In this document: positions 35,952-46,972 of the stretch, piece after piece
Numbering within the stretch: position 1 is the first letter of the stretch
Layout: the number at the start of each line of letters is the position of its first letter
Source of the DNA: Breviolum minutum Mf 1.05b.01
Lineage: Eukaryota; Sar; Dinophyceae; Suessiales; Symbiodiniaceae
Length of the DNA stretch: 64,000 nt
NCBI GenBank assembly: GCA_000507305.1
Contig: DF239285.1
Location: 124,001 to 188,000, forward strand
Direction of reading: 5' to 3'
Program-made: the position numbers and the translations under genes
The notes under the pieces: model-generated
Databases searched by the model: none
Told to the model about the DNA's origin: nothing
Seen by the model: only the letters and a program-made list of their open reading frames with translations

Positions 35952-38900
35952 AGATCAAGCTAGACAAAAAAGAAATACAAGTTGACATGATAATGTCACC
36001 CAGAAAAAAAAGAAGAAAACACATCTTTTTGGGCAAAACAAGTCTCTTGCCCAAGTCTTTCATCACATCGAAGAGACCCAAAACAGCTGCCATCTCTGAT
36101 TGGTTGGGAGCTACTACCTCAGGGTGTGCTGGAAAAAAAGACCCGTCCAACTCCCCGGAAACTCACAGCAAGCGTTCAAAAGCATCCTGAAAAACATGTC
36201 GAGATTTGGAAGAGAAGAACTGCGTTTGTTCCAAGTTAAAGTGACTTCCAAAAAAAATGTCCATCTTTGGGAAAAAAATGGTCAAACATGTTCGGGTTTT
36301 TAGTGGGAAACCACCTATCTTTTGAGGGGGTTACGTTTTTCGGAAAGTGATGTCAAATTGGTGTGGCATTTCACGGTTGGCTCTTTGGCTTCGAATTGCC
36401 CCAAGTGCAAAACCGACGAAAAAAAACGGCCAAAATGTCGCACCGTTTGGAAAGGACTTTGAGATACAAAAGAATCAGCACTTTTTAAACTCGTTTTTGT
36501 AATATCGACTATCTATGTGTAAAAATATATATATTTATTTATATATATATTTATTTATTATATTATGAATTTGTATATCTAACCTAAACATCAAATTCAT
36601 ATTAAGCCATCAGTTTCATCCAGTAGTTTATTTCTATCCATACCATCAGGATGATCTTGTTCACCTGCTTGTGCAAACGGACTCGGAGTCCTTTCCTTCA
36701 TCCAAAAGTTAACAGGAAAAAAAGAACAACATGATCATATTCTAAAGCCCTAAAAGCCTAAACCCCTGAAGATTAACATGAAACATAACCATGGAGATTT
36801 GGAAGATCATTTTCTTTTTCCAAATGGGTGATGGCTGTAGGTTCCAGCCGTTAATCTTCCAGGGTGTGAACTTCAAACGCTTCCATTCTGGATTCTTGAC
36901 TTGAACGTTTCCTTGTAATTAAGTGGTGCCAACAAGAGCCACCAGTGACATGCAATCATGCACCATGAAAATATTCGTTGGCTAATTGGGAGCCGTTTTT
37001 GACTTGTCTAAAACCAATGTCTTGATCATTGCTCAACTACCAGATAAAGGTACCCTAAAGCAGCACCGGGTCCCGCAACCTCCAATAGGTCCCGGCGTTA
37101 GCTAGTTGGTGGTTTAAATCCGTTTGAAAAATATGCTCCTCAAAATGGATCATTTCCCTATACATTCGGGGTGAAAATAAAAAATATGACTTGAAACCAC
37201 CACCTAGCAATTCATTCCAGATATTCATCACGTCAGTGTGGAGGTTGACCCCAACTCAAGGACCTTCAAAAAATAGTCTTATGACATCTTCTTGATAACA
37301 CACCTAACATCAGGTGAGCTACGGAAAAAAAAACCTTATTATGTTCCATTGAATCCTGGTTGGCTTGTAGGGATCCTTATATTGGCTTATAAAAATCCCC
37401 ATATATTGGGTACGTAGTATAATCCCCCTATACAACCTAAACAACCAGGGGCCCTTTTTTCATTGCTTCGCACTGGAACTAGAAGGAAAAACGACCAGGG
37501 GTTTTAGACATCTGACAGAGTTTCCAAGTCAAAGGGATTGAAGGTCACCGGGATTGACGACTCATCAACGAATCATATGAGTACACCCCCACAAGTTTAA
37601 CATAACCCCCTGGAAATGGATGGTCGGAAGACTACTTTCCTTTCGGATAGCTAACTTTTCGGGGGCAAACTGTTAAACTTCAGGGGGTGTAAGTTGGGAT
37701 GAAGACCTGATGATAAGACTCTTCTGTTGAAGGATATCCAAGCCTATGCAAGGTGACTTGTTAAAGACTTTACCCACCAGAAAATTAACATGTCCCCGAA
37801 AAAGGGATGATTTCAAGAGGAAATTCATCTTCCAACCATCCATTTTCAGGGAATATGTTAGTTTCAGGGAGGGTACCTGGTGATGCTTGTGTGATAAAAT
37901 CAAACAACGCAATGTCGTCGAAGTATTTGTGAGGTTTCTGGGGCTTCAATCTACCCACAAGATCTTCTCAGGTTGCATGCGGATGACTTAGGATTTGTCA
38001 GTATCAGTCAGTAAACCCCCCACCGATGCAAGCATCTTCTGAGTTTCAAAAATGACTATAGCCTTCAAAAGTATATCAAAGGCCACACTAGGTGCTTTTG
38101 TGGAGAAGGCGCTGCAACAAAAAGCTCCACCATTTATGAACGGAAAAGAAAAAAACATATCCTTCATCCCAACGACCCCCCCGAGTAGGTGGGCGGAAAA
38201 TGGATTCACTGTCAAATTCAAAAAAAGAAATTGAAAATTGTTTGCAAAAAAAACATACAAAGGAAATGATGATATCTCATGCGTTTTGTGATACCTCTCA
38301 AGTAGAAAATCTTCATACATCATGTATATGTATATGGGACAGACCATTTGTTAGGTTAGACCACACTGGTCACAGCAAGTCACGAGCAGTACAGAAGCTT
38401 GCAAGATCTCCTCAAATGTCATCCGCTCTTCCATTCGCAGCTCCCTCTTCGGCAGCACCGGCGGCAGATGGTCCAAGACCCTTGGGACCCGGAGCGACGT
38501 TCTAGAAGAATCAAAACCGAATGATTACATGCATCTGATATCATCTGGGTAAATATATGCCTAGAAATTGCTAGGCATATCTAGGCTACGTCTATTGCAC
38601 AAAGTGCTGCTTGGAATACACAACGAGACATCCGTTGTGTTGACCTTTCCAAAAAAACTGGTATAGGAATCTTGCGAAGTTGAAACACTTCGAAGCGCAA
38701 AAGATGCAGAAACGGACATCTCCTGGGAGGGAAAGATTGCTAAGCTTCCAAAGTTGTGCATCAGTTTTCACGTAGCAATTCGGAAAATTCAGGCTCTAAC
38801 TCTAGCTCTCCATTTAGGACAACAGGAATTGGCTTCAAAAGGATTTGTCTCAGGTACAGCAAAGCTAAAATTAAGTGAAATTCCAACTAGATCCAGCCTT

Positions 38901-41900
38901 TGAAGTGGACAAAAAATGTCATAAACTTGGTGCTCACAATTTATCGCCACCATTCCCACCCGTTCCCGTTGTACCATTCTCTCCCCCCGTTGTTTCTACC
39001 ATCGTTCCGGTTCTATTAATTACAACACCAGGCAACAAGTTCTCAGGCAACTCTCCCCATCTTGTGGCGACCAAGGATTTGGCGCCAAAATCGGTAAAGA
39101 GTACACGGACACCATTGCCTTCTGGTATTTTGTTGGAATAAGCCAAGGTCTTGGCTACCTGCCGAGCAACGGGAAGATTGATCACTTGGTTAGTTACGTT
39201 AGTTAAACGCTGTTGGTTTGGTTTTGGTTAAACGCGGGATTTTTTTTTGAGGCACCAAAAAACAGCAAAAATTGTTTTTAACAAAAAAAGGTATTCATGC
39301 AGAAAAATTGAAAAGAGTGCTTGGTGAATTAAGGTACATTACCTGCTTGTTAGAATGATCCTTAGATTGATTCTTAGTGGTTGGTGAAGAAGGATCACCA
39401 TTGAAACCATTGCGGCTCCACCCAGAAGTCCGCCAACTGCCACTCCTGAAAGCCCAAATAGTATCCTCCACCTGGATATTGTTGGAGTTTACCAAACGTA
39501 ACATCCAAACATAAATCCAAGCCTGGACACAAGTTGCTGTTAATTCCCATCAACTTTACCCTAAAAACAGCCACAGTTGCCTGAAAAAATGGTACACTAT
39601 GTTTTCCAAGGGGTTAGTTTTGCTAACCTCTAAATACCTGTCCACATGTGGTTTTTTTAGAACGGCCACACCACTGACGGCCATGCGCCGAAGAGGCCTG
39701 CTCTGCAAACTGCAAGACGCCTCCCAGCTCGCCTGTGAGTTGCGGATGTCACAAAAACTTATGAGCATAAATGGTTTGTAAGTGGATGTATATAAGTGGA
39801 AGTTATGCCAATCCCATTTAGTGGTGGATTATGAGACTGTTGTAGCCGATTTCTAAAACGTGTGCATCCATTGACTAACTTCAGAAACATGGAAGGACGT
39901 TGGAGTCCAAATACTCACAAATTCTTTGACAAAGTTTCTTCCACAATCTTCGTTTGAAAATTGGAATTTGGGCAATCAAGATGAATCGTCTACCTCTCTC
40001 CATCATCATTTCCTTGTCTACCCGTGGTGATTTTGAACATTTTGTGGCGAAACATTGGCTCCCTGTCCTTGTATGTGAATGGAACAACGAACTACTTACA
40101 TAACTGGTTGGTGGTTTCAACCCATTTGAAAAATATTAGTCAAAATGGATCATCTCCCCAGGTAGGGGTGGACATAAAAAATCTTTGAAACCACCACCTA
40201 GTTAAGTATTTTGAAGCTTGGAGAAGTTGTGAAGAAAAAAACGAGTCCTGCAGAGGCATACGGATTTTGTTTTGCCTCACTAATGGAGTAAAAAACTGCA
40301 GCTCACTTGGTGAGGAGGTGAATATCTCTCCAGAAACCATCAAACAGTACCCTCCAGGGAACTAACATATCCCACCTTGGGAAAAGGAAAATCATCTTGA
40401 AAGGTGCCTTGGTAGGGGATATGTTGGTTCCCTGGAGGGTAGATATTTACGTGATTTTCAGACCCTAAAAACAACGATTTGCAGGGACCTAAATGTCGAC
40501 AGATTCCCTTCCTTTCCAGTTTGATCACAAATGACCTTCCTTGTGGGGGCATTTTCACTCCATCTATCTACTCCCTGTGGATCCACTCGCATTCTGAGAA
40601 TGGTAGTACATTGGATCGCGAGAAGTTCCTGTTCTGATCAAAATGACTCAAGATGCAACGAATCTATTCGCTTTATAGTACATCTCCCGCATTAATTTGG
40701 GGAGGCCAAAATCAAGAGCTTCTTGAAAAAAAACTCACTCATCCACTCCGTGGGCCATTTTTCAATGGAGGTGTTGAACGGTTCTGGCAGCAAAGGCTAA
40801 GCAAATGGTAGCATATTTCATTACCTTTTCTTGGCAAGATGTATCATGTGAATAGACAGTATAATCCTTGCCTTGTAGGGGGTTTAAATATGCTAACTAC
40901 CACCTTTTCTTTCACAGAACCAAAAGCCTCCATTGACATTTGAGTGCCTGTGATCTGACTGTCTTCTGCCCCGGTGTTGAAATACATGGACTGCCGGTTT
41001 TGTCCTTCCTGCAGGCAAATTCATGGGGTGAGCGATGGCAGTTAGGTACTTGCGGTACCAGTGGCATCCACTGGGGCTGTGGGAAAGGGGGAGCCACCGT
41101 CACACAGCAAAGTCTCAAAAAACCATGAACTGACCCCCTGAACATGGACCTCCCTTTAGTCTGAATGGGGTAAAATCACCCTCTCAACAACTGGATTGTG
41201 AGAGAAGAACTATCAGAGTCAACTTGGAGGATCATCCCAGGACTTGTAAGTGGTCAGGATCAACCCATTTATAAGCCATAAAGTTCGGCCGTTTGGAAGG
41301 GTCCCACAACCCTATCCTTAGGGGACTTATGATCACCTTAGGTATTAACCACTTCCAAGTCATGGGATAATCCTCCAAGAACACGTATACCCCAAGATGC
41401 CCAGCAGGGCATCTCTGGAGCTGCTACAGGTTCATAGTTGATGGCTGAAAATCTGCACCCACTTGAGTGTATGAAACCGATTGAAACCATAAAAGGAAGT
41501 GTGCAAAGTACCTATTACTGGTACAGGTGTTCAGATATCAACAGTAGTTACAGTGGTTATACATGATCAATGACAACGATCAGAATCATCTTCATTCATC
41601 TCCCATTTTTGAGTGAAAAGATTTGAGCCACTAAGTTTTTCCCCATTCACAAAGCGTCCAACCATTCTAACCCACATGTACAACCTTTGAAACTATCCCT
41701 GCAACCTCAAGTAATTTTGGAAACATTCCTCCACTAGAAAACGCCCCAGCATCAACTCCAAGCACCACGAATCAACCAGCATTGATCGTTACTTAGAGGT
41801 TCGGGATACTTAGTAACTGGTTATATGTAGGTTTATAACCCTAGTTAGGGGACATATAACCCACTTATAGAGGCTATAACCCTGGTTACTATCCACGTAT

Positions 41901-43529
41901 CCTAAGTATCCTGAACCTCTAAGTAACCAGCCAACAGTTCCCAACCTTTCCCCCCCTTCCTCAGCAGCACGAAGACAAGCGGAACAGGCCCAGGTAACTG
42001 CTTGATCAAAGCTCTGTGGTACCGGCGTCGAGGCCTCAATAGTGGCCTGCACCAAGGGCATCTTTTTGGGGGGGAAGAACTATATATGGAACCCCCCAAA
42101 AAATGGGAGTGGTTAAATCGAATGGAAAGACATGGTCCACAGAGATGTATGAAAAGGTAAGGAGATATATTATGTCATGTATATTATCCATTTCACGGTA
42201 TGGGAATCCTAACTTCACTACACCCAAAGACCCCAAAACTACCCCCTGATCTTTCTATAGAGTTTGCAAAATCTTGGCTAACCACACTAGAGTCACTAGA
42301 AGTATAAAACCTTAAGCAATGGATGGTATGAACTACCTAGCTGCTGCAGGATTTCTTCCATCAACAGTATGTAATAAACTCAAGAATCCTGACTCAGCAA
42401 CTTCTTCCTGGTGAAGCTCTTGGGAAATGAAATGAAACATCATCCCGATGCCTGAACCATTTCTTCGCGCATGCCCATGGCCAAGCGTTTTTCCTCAGTC
42501 ATACCTAGGGATTGTGGGTCAAGGAGGAATCTTTTATCTTCATGAGCTGTGGAAGCAAAACAAAAAAGCGGCAATCATGAATTACAGTTGCTTGAAAGTA
42601 TATTACAGTAGTGTATATATGACCACACAGTTCCTACAATCATTGATCCTTTTTGGCGGAATGGTCACCAATTTAATCAATCTTTCAAAGGTTTTATATA
42701 TGACATCTGTCTTGACTCCAGAGTACCCTTGTTTGGCTCAGCAATTTCGAGGATCCATAAAAACGAACAACAGTAGGAAATATGATCCCAAAAAAACAGG
42801 AGATTCTCCACATTTTCTTGCGGAATCCGTACCAAATCGCGGCGTTTGTTTGGAGGCGCGGAGTTTTAACCCACAAAAAAAGCCCTTCCACAACTTTTTC
42901 ACATCATTTATAATGGTGCAACTCCCATTCCAACGAATTTTCATGATAGTTTGTTGTGACCGTTGTAACCCGTTATTGTGACTATGCCAATCTATCAAAA
43001 ATTTAGAAACCTCCCTCAGATACGGGTTACGGCCAAAGGTTACAACCAGTTTACAACCTCTCACTACTGATTTTTCGGGCAGCTGTAACTTGTCCAGGCT
43101 ACAAAAAACCTACCCCCCAAAAAAAAGGGCCTACTGGACCTTAAGAAGCTGATTCTTATGCACAGACCCCTTAAGAACTATAAGATCAATGCCTTCGGCT
43201 GTTTGAGGGAATTTACCCTCCAGGAAACTAACAAACCCCACCTTGGGAAAAATATGTTGGTTGCCGGGAGGGTATGTGCTATTTGATTACAGTACGTATC
43301 TTGTTTCCGATTTTATTGATTTTGCCTTTTTCATCAACGGACTTTTGCCAAGCACTTGTTTCAACCAAAAAACGAATCAAATGCATGCCTATAAATTGAC
43401 TATATGACGCTATATTAAACAAAACAAACATTGATGTTGACACCTGTTTTTAAAAATCGGCCACCCAGAAAAAAAAACATGTACTGCATACAAAATGAAG
43501 GTTTATAATCCCACAATAAACAACAAAAA

Positions 43530-43563
<34 letters not shown>

Positions 43564-43728
43564 TCCAATTATTCCCTCCAACCCAACCTTCTAACTTGCC
43601 AAAATACCAGCACCCAAACTTTGTAATTGTTTCTGTACCGGATTGGCTGCCCGTCGTCGTACTGAAGCTACCACACTGGCCGCCAAACCCACCGCTGAAA
43701 CGGTGCCGAGGTGAAGGGCCGGTGGAGC
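32748..43728 (-). CDS. DUF1995-like (LPA3-type) protein, multi-exon, N-terminus incomplete
   Basis: Best phase-consistent exon chain: 43728-43600, 42061-41946, 39995-39920, 39732-39664, 39471-39397, 39184 to about 38938, (gap), 36128-36047, 34434-34224, 33760-33578, 33371 to about 33254, 33027-32969, 32852-32748 (stop). Key segments are SFDQAVTWACSACLRAAEEG, RFILIAQIPIF, VRVLFTDFGAKSLVATRWGE, VVAPNQSEMAAVLGLFDVMK, KVPVILLNARLVQDP, AVIVRVWPRPYSVWED and YFLLDVNEKQP. Their order matches what I recall of DUF1995: an N-terminal helix, a 'vLF...G...A...W' strand, 'vaPnq', 'p(V)iLlNaRL', then 'a..vR..p.pWsVw'. DUF1995 proteins are plastid proteins of phototrophs (LPA3, photosystem II assembly). The first exon carries a hydrophobic stretch (GTVSAVGLAASVVASVRRR) that could belong to a targeting peptide; its start codon was not found. 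The part between 38.94 and 36.13 kb is unresolved. Introns are long and full of fold-back elements. Donors are GC, GT and GA. Confidence 0.6.
34784..34905. repeat. Family A element in a DUF1995-gene intron
   Basis: ATACAGTTGATGGTCAGAAA at the left, GCCGGATTTCTGAACCATCA at the right, with the centre CCCATTATTTACAAGGTTTT. A second, truncated copy lies at 35338-35402. Confidence 0.85.
35039..35279 (-). CDS. Open segment inside an intron, possibly an extra exon
   Basis: A 240-base open frame reads DGLEQGNCWNDVFPIEDGDS, PWTSHGPQTWMVKFAQECSS, LWEFSVSISQMLHGDIPDLP and looks coding, with an acceptor-like TTTCCGTGAG and a GA-type end. However, the flanking DUF1995-like exons (36047 and 34434) join in phase without it. 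It may be an alternative exon, part of a nested gene or chance. Confidence 0.35.
35549..35646. repeat. Fold-back element, family D
   Basis: TTCCCCTGAAAACTAACATC pairs with GACATGTTAAATTTTCGGGG. Confidence 0.65.
35921..35951. repeat. (ATC)n microsatellite
   Basis: About ten ATC units inside the intron of the DUF1995-like gene. Confidence 0.9.
36762..36868. repeat. Fold-back element, family C
   Basis: CCCCTGAAGATTAACATGAA pairs with GCCGTTAATCTTCCAGGGTG. Confidence 0.8.
37101..37207. repeat. Fold-back element, family B
   Basis: GCTAGTTGGTGGTTTAAATC at the left, GGATCATTTCCC in the core, TTGAAACCACCACCTAGC at the right. Confidence 0.85.
37583..37691. repeat. Fold-back element, family D
   Basis: TACACCCCCACAAGTTTAAC is mirrored by GTTAAACTTCAGGGGGTGTA. 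Confidence 0.8.
37775..37880. repeat. Fold-back element, family D/E-like
   Basis: ACCAGAAAATTAACATGTCC pairs with GAATATGTTAGTTTCAGGGA. The core contains ACCATCCATTTTCAGGG. Confidence 0.7.
38033..38129 (-). CDS. Candidate exon, frame uncertain
   Basis: A T-rich acceptor (TTTTTGTTGCAG) is followed by AFSTKAPSVAFDILLKAIVI, FETQKMLAS. It could fill the unresolved middle of the DUF1995-like gene, but the + strand over the same bases (MTIAFKSISKATLGAFVEKA) is equally open. Confidence 0.35.
38412..38501 (-). CDS. Candidate exon, two frames plausible
   Basis: After TTCTTCTAG one frame reads NVAPGPKGLGPSAAGAAEEG (Gly/Ala-rich linker) and another SLRVPRVLDHLPPVLPKREL, RMEERMTFEEILQA with stronger C/G third positions. 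Either could belong to the middle of the DUF1995-like gene. GC content is clearly above its flanks. Confidence 0.4.
   Translation of the reverse strand, partial: NVAPGPKGLGPSAAGAAEEGAANGRADDI
38768..38855 (-). CDS. Candidate exon, DUF1995-like gene region
   Basis: After CTGTACCTGAG the frame reads QILLKPIPVVLNGELELEPE, FSELLREN and stops. It joins in phase 2 to a GTGAGC donor at 38938. A downstream open segment at 38722-38650 (DVRFCIFCASKCFNFARFLY) can be joined in phase through a GTGAAA donor. The order is plausible, but this part does not resemble the known family. Confidence 0.4.
40103..40203. repeat. Fold-back element, family B
   Basis: ACTGGTTGGTGGTTTCAACC at the left, GGATCATCTCCCCAGGTAGG in the core, GAAACCACCACCTAGTT at the right. 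Confidence 0.85.
40346..40443. repeat. Fold-back element, family E
   Basis: GTACCCTCCAGGGAACTAAC is mirrored by GTTGGTTCCCTGGAGGGTAG. Confidence 0.85.
40905..41093 (-). CDS. Candidate exon, three open frames
   Basis: The acceptor TTTCCCACAG and a GTGGTA donor bracket 189 bases in which all - strand frames are largely open. The first part reads best as SGCHWYRKYLTAIAHPMNLP; the second part also reads as EGQNRQSMYFNTGAEDSQIT. It can be inserted between 41946 and a longer form of the 39995 exon in phase. The DUF1995-like alignment is more natural without it, so it may be an extra exon or a relic. Confidence 0.35.
41431..41545. repeat. Diverged family A element
   Basis: Ends CATAGTTGATGGCTGAAAAT and TTCAGATATCAACAGTAG; the core is strongly changed. 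A truncated copy lies at 42296-42370 (GGATTTCTTCCATCAACAGT). Confidence 0.6.
41788..41932. repeat. Large fold-back element, family G
   Basis: The left arm GTTACTTAGAGGTTCGGGAT is mirrored by CCTGAACCTCTAAGTAAC, and inner arms continue (CTAGTTAGGGGACATATAAC / TAACCCTGGTTAC). Confidence 0.85.
43209..43275. repeat. Fold-back element, family E (short)
   Basis: TTTACCCTCCAGGAAACTAA pairs with TGTTGGTTGCCGGGAGGGTA. Confidence 0.75.
43526..43562. repeat. (CAA)n microsatellite
   Basis: About 12 CAA units just downstream (on the - strand) of the 43728-43600 exon. Confidence 0.9.
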
Positions 43729-44375
43729 CTGAGGTGTTTTCGTGGGTTTTTGTTGGGGGGTGTGCCGTTGTGGTTAAAGAAAAAGCGCTACAAAAATGCA
43801 CAGGTTCACTTGCTGAGTTTTTTTTGTGGATGAGATATGATGATATGATGGGAAAAGTGGATGGTTTTTTTTTGAAATGATGGGCGAAAACCTTTTTTGG
43901 ATTTGGATTTGCGGGGGGGGGGGGAATGTTTTTACAAAAAGTGCTCTTGACTATAGATTCATTCAAAAAAACCACGGTGTCATAAACGTTTACTGCTCAA
44001 GCCTGAGTGCCCATTGTGCCCATCACTAGACCCCCTCCTACCTGGGTGCCTGGTGATCACCCAAGAGTCATTGAGGCCTATAAATGGGATGAAGTTTCGC
44101 CGTAGTTTTCCAAGGTGAAAACGAAATCATATGAGCCACTATAGTATATATGCATGTATACCGTATATATATATATATACAGACCACCATATACCACCTC
44201 TAAAATTTCAGATGTTTCCTTTTTTTCATTTCACATAAAGGGCAAAAAAAAGTTTCAAACTCTACAGCAGATGCGAGGTTTCGGGAGACATCGAGAGACA
44301 TTTGTCAAAAGAGTGGATTTTGGGTTTCGGGTTTGTGGTCCATTTTGGTGAAAGTATGTTTCGATTATTAAATGT

Positions 44376-44462
44376 TTGACTAACATGGAACCTACAAATC
44401 ACCCCAATTGAAAAGGACAATAATCTTCCAAACATCCATTTTTGGGTTACATGTTAATATTT
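44376..44462. repeat. Fold-back element, family C (degraded)
   Basis: ACTAACATGGAACCTACAAA pairs with GGGTTACATGTTAATATT. Confidence 0.6.
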
Positions 44463-44518
44463 GACTAGTAGATATGGTCTTGCGGAAACACGATGAGAGA
44501 GAGAACCACCCGCTCTCA

Positions 44519-44519
44519 A

Positions 44520-44608
<89 letters not shown>
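44519..44608. repeat. (ATG)n microsatellite
   Basis: About 29 perfect ATG/GAT units. The poly-Asp and poly-Met ORFs over it are artefacts. Confidence 0.95.
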
Positions 44609-44812
44609 ATTGTTACAAGTTTGGGTGGTCACCAGTTTCCAAATCCCTGGGTTGCCCAGACCACAATGGCAGCACGCGACGGACGGGACGCAACGGCCAC
44701 ACGGTCGGGACGCTCCTGGCTCCTGGAGAAGAAGCTATGACCATACCCAGCTGGTAGCCCTTAACAAAGATCTCACCTAGACACCTATGATGCCATTGAA
44801 GTGGTAGGAAAA

Positions 44813-44918
44813 AACCCTGAAAATTAACATGGAACCCAAAGTCATGGAGGTTTGGTTCAGATGATTTTCCTTTTCAATTTGGTGATCTTTAGGTTCCATG
44901 TTAACTTTTGAGGGGTGT
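44813..44918. repeat. Fold-back element, family C, abutting family A
   Basis: CCCTGAAAATTAACATGGAA pairs with TTCCATGTTAACTTTTGAGG. A family A copy follows at once at 44919. Confidence 0.8.
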
Positions 44919-45011
44919 ACTGTTGACGGTTCGGAAATCCAGCTAACCACCTGACATAAATTATGTTATATTTACCACATCGACTGGTTAGTAGGATTTC
45001 TGAACCATCAG
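44919..45011. repeat. Family A element
   Basis: TACTGTTGACGGTTCGGAAA at the left, GGATTTCTGAACCATCAG at the right. Confidence 0.75.
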
Positions 45012-45137
45012 GGTGCCCCCACAGTGCCACCGACCGACCTCGTTTGAAGGGATTGATAAGGAATTATGGTGGTCAGGAAACCCTTAATAAGTCCTTATTT
45101 CTTCGGGGGGTGGCATTGGGGGCGTACCCTTCAATTC

Positions 45138-45224
45138 CTATGGATGATAAGATATGTCCTGGACGCCACACCACCAACTACCACCAAAACCACCAGCAGA
45201 ACCAGTCACTTTCTGAATCTTCAA
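45138..45224 (-). CDS. Candidate terminal exon, unknown protein
   Basis: The acceptor TGCTCACCTCAG is followed by 28 codons, LKIQKVTGSAGGFGGSWWCG, VQDISYHP, and a TAG. It is Gly/Trp-rich with a convincing acceptor. It could be the 3' end of the gene containing the exons at 45587 and 47163 on the same strand. Confidence 0.4.
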   Translation of the reverse strand: MKIQKVTGSAGGFGGSWWCGVQDISYHP

Positions 45225-45323
45225 CTGAGGTGAGCAATGAAAAAAAACATGGTTGTTTAGGGTATATAGGGGATTATACTACCCAGATATGAGGGGATTA
45301 TAGTAAACCATCATAAGGATCCC

Positions 45324-45437
45324 TACTGTTGATGGCTGAGATCCTGCACCAGTTGAGGTTGGTAGTTTATCCCGTTATTTACAGGCGTTTTATACATCCC
45401 AGGTGGTTGGGAATGGGATTTCTGAACCATCAACAGC
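45324..45437. repeat. Family A element, near consensus
   Basis: TACTGTTGATGGCTGAGATC at the left, GATTTCTGAACCATCAACAG at the right, centre GTTTATCCCGTTATTTACAG. It ends 47 bases from the exon at 45484. Confidence 0.9.
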
Positions 45438-45483
45438 ATTAAACAAACAGTATAATGGAAAGTAAGATGGTTTTTTTCGTGGC

Positions 45484-45587
45484 TCAGGTGACTCTTTGGA
45501 GGATTCAACGAAAGGGCCACCCCTCCATCATGCTCCTGAGCTTCCAGGATTGGTGCTTCAGATTCAAAGAAAAGAGCTATCTCCCCA
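45484..45587 (-). CDS. Internal exon, unknown protein
   Basis: After the acceptor TTTGTGGCTAG, 34 codons in phase 1 read GEIALFFESEAPILEAQEHD, GGVALSLNPPKSHL, ending at a GC-type donor (GAGCCACG region). The acidic, hydrophobic composition reads well, and the other frames are poorer. The family is not recognised. The downstream intron begins close to a family A element. Confidence 0.55.
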
Positions 45588-45833
45588 CTAGCCACAAAAA
45601 AATACAGCGAAATCTCGCCCAAAATTTAAAAAAACAGAGAAAACTCAAAAAATCGTTTTTTATTTCATTTTTTTCTTGGAACAACCAACAAAAACTACCA
45701 TCTTCAGTCATCATCCCCCGGCTTCAACAAACAACCGCCCCGCCCAAAATCGGTTGGATTCACCTCTCCAGCATGGCAAGGTTACAAGTGAAGGCTTTTG
45801 AAACTTTGGGATGCCTAAAAGTTTAAAATGTAA

Positions 45834-45934
45834 TCTGGTTGGTGGTTTCAACCCATTTGACAAATATTAATCAAAATGGATCATCTCCCTAAGGATCGGG
45901 ATGAAAATAAAAAAATATTTGAAACCACCACCTA
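45834..45934. repeat. Fold-back element, family B
   Basis: TCTGGTTGGTGGTTTCAACC at the left, GGATCATCTCCC in the core, GAAACCACCACCTACC at the right. Confidence 0.85.
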
Positions 45935-46592
45935 CCGTAGTAATAGTCTTAGTTGCGACTGTTAGTGGGGCCCGGGGAGCATCACAAAATATACCCAAAT
46001 GCCAAAACTCGGTTTCTTAAAACCAAAGTTCACGAATACCTCCAAGTGAAGGAAGCTGAATCCAAGTGAAGGAAGCTGAAGCCATGATGATGTGTAAGTT
46101 TGGTTGATCTCCTCTTTCCCTCATGCCTAGATGGTTGAGCCACCCAGGTTTTTTAAAGATCAGTGTTCAAATGTAAAATCATCCTCAATTTTCGAGATGA
46201 AAACAAGAACTGTTTGAGACCAACAAATACATACATACATTATATATATATATATATGCATTATACATTTACATACATACGAACATGTAATAACAATATC
46301 TATGTATATAAAAAAGTTTCTATATGTTTCTATTCATGAGATGTGAATGCATGCATGTGTTGCATATGTCTGGCCAACACATAGCCAAGCCTTCAAAGCC
46401 ACGAGGCTTCCGCAAAATGCTCCAAGCATATGGTCAAAAAATCCCAGGTAAGAAAAAGAGGTCAAAAAAAAGGGCCCTGAAACAAATTGCCTAGGAAAAT
46501 GGCAGATTTAACGGTGTGATAGACAAAAAAAAAATCTGGCCATGTTTTCAAATCTGGAAAAAATTCCCCCACTGACTCGGGCTTTTTGTATA

Positions 46593-46853
46593 TTATGTAT
46601 ATATTTGTAACGGTCCAACGGTCTGACAACGAATCCGCATTTTTTGTGTTTTCTTAACTCCTCCAAATCTGCCGGACTTGGCTACCACTCGGCAACATGG
46701 CCATCTGGAGAAGTTTTTCAAAAAACAGCACGGAGGTGCTGAAACCTTCTCCGGGGCACAAAAAAAATCGTGCAGGCCAGCACTTATGAAGGTTTTTTTA
46801 AGGGAACTACATAAGTTGTAGAAGATGTCGGTTGGTTCACCTGTTTTCAACAC
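46593..46853 (-). CDS. ORF or exon, unknown protein
   Basis: An open 86-codon frame contains SAGLHDFFCAPEKVSAPPCC, RWPCCRVVAKSGRFGGVKKT and a basic end. A second - strand frame with the acceptor ACTTCTCCAG reads MAMLPSGSQVRQIWR. The GC content over 46.66-46.75 kb is raised. Borders are uncertain. Confidence 0.35.
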   Translation of the reverse strand: MLKTGEPTDIFYNLCSSLKKTFISAGLHDFFCAPEKVSAPPCCFLKNFSRWPCCRVVAKSGRFGGVKKTQKMRIRCQTVGPLQIYT

Positions 46854-46972
46854 TTCAAGCAGTCTTTTTTCAGATGCTAGATCATAGAAAGTGAGTGAAA
46901 ATTGTGAATTATGAATCTGGTTTGACTCAAAAGTTCAGTGTCAACAAGATGATTCTTGGATGTTCATCTCAC

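Noticed and set aside
42448..42981. + strand ORF of 177 aa, the longest without a repeat tract on that strand in this region
   Set aside because: AT-rich codons, intron-like composition, no borders, and it lies in an intron of the DUF1995-like gene.
43415..43975. - strand ORF of 186 aa including poly-Cys
   Set aside because: Mostly microsatellite and Ser/Thr-rich shadow; the exon frame at 43728-43600 is a different one.
44474..44780. ORFs with about 29 consecutive Asp or Met residues
   Set aside because: Translation of the (ATG)n microsatellite.
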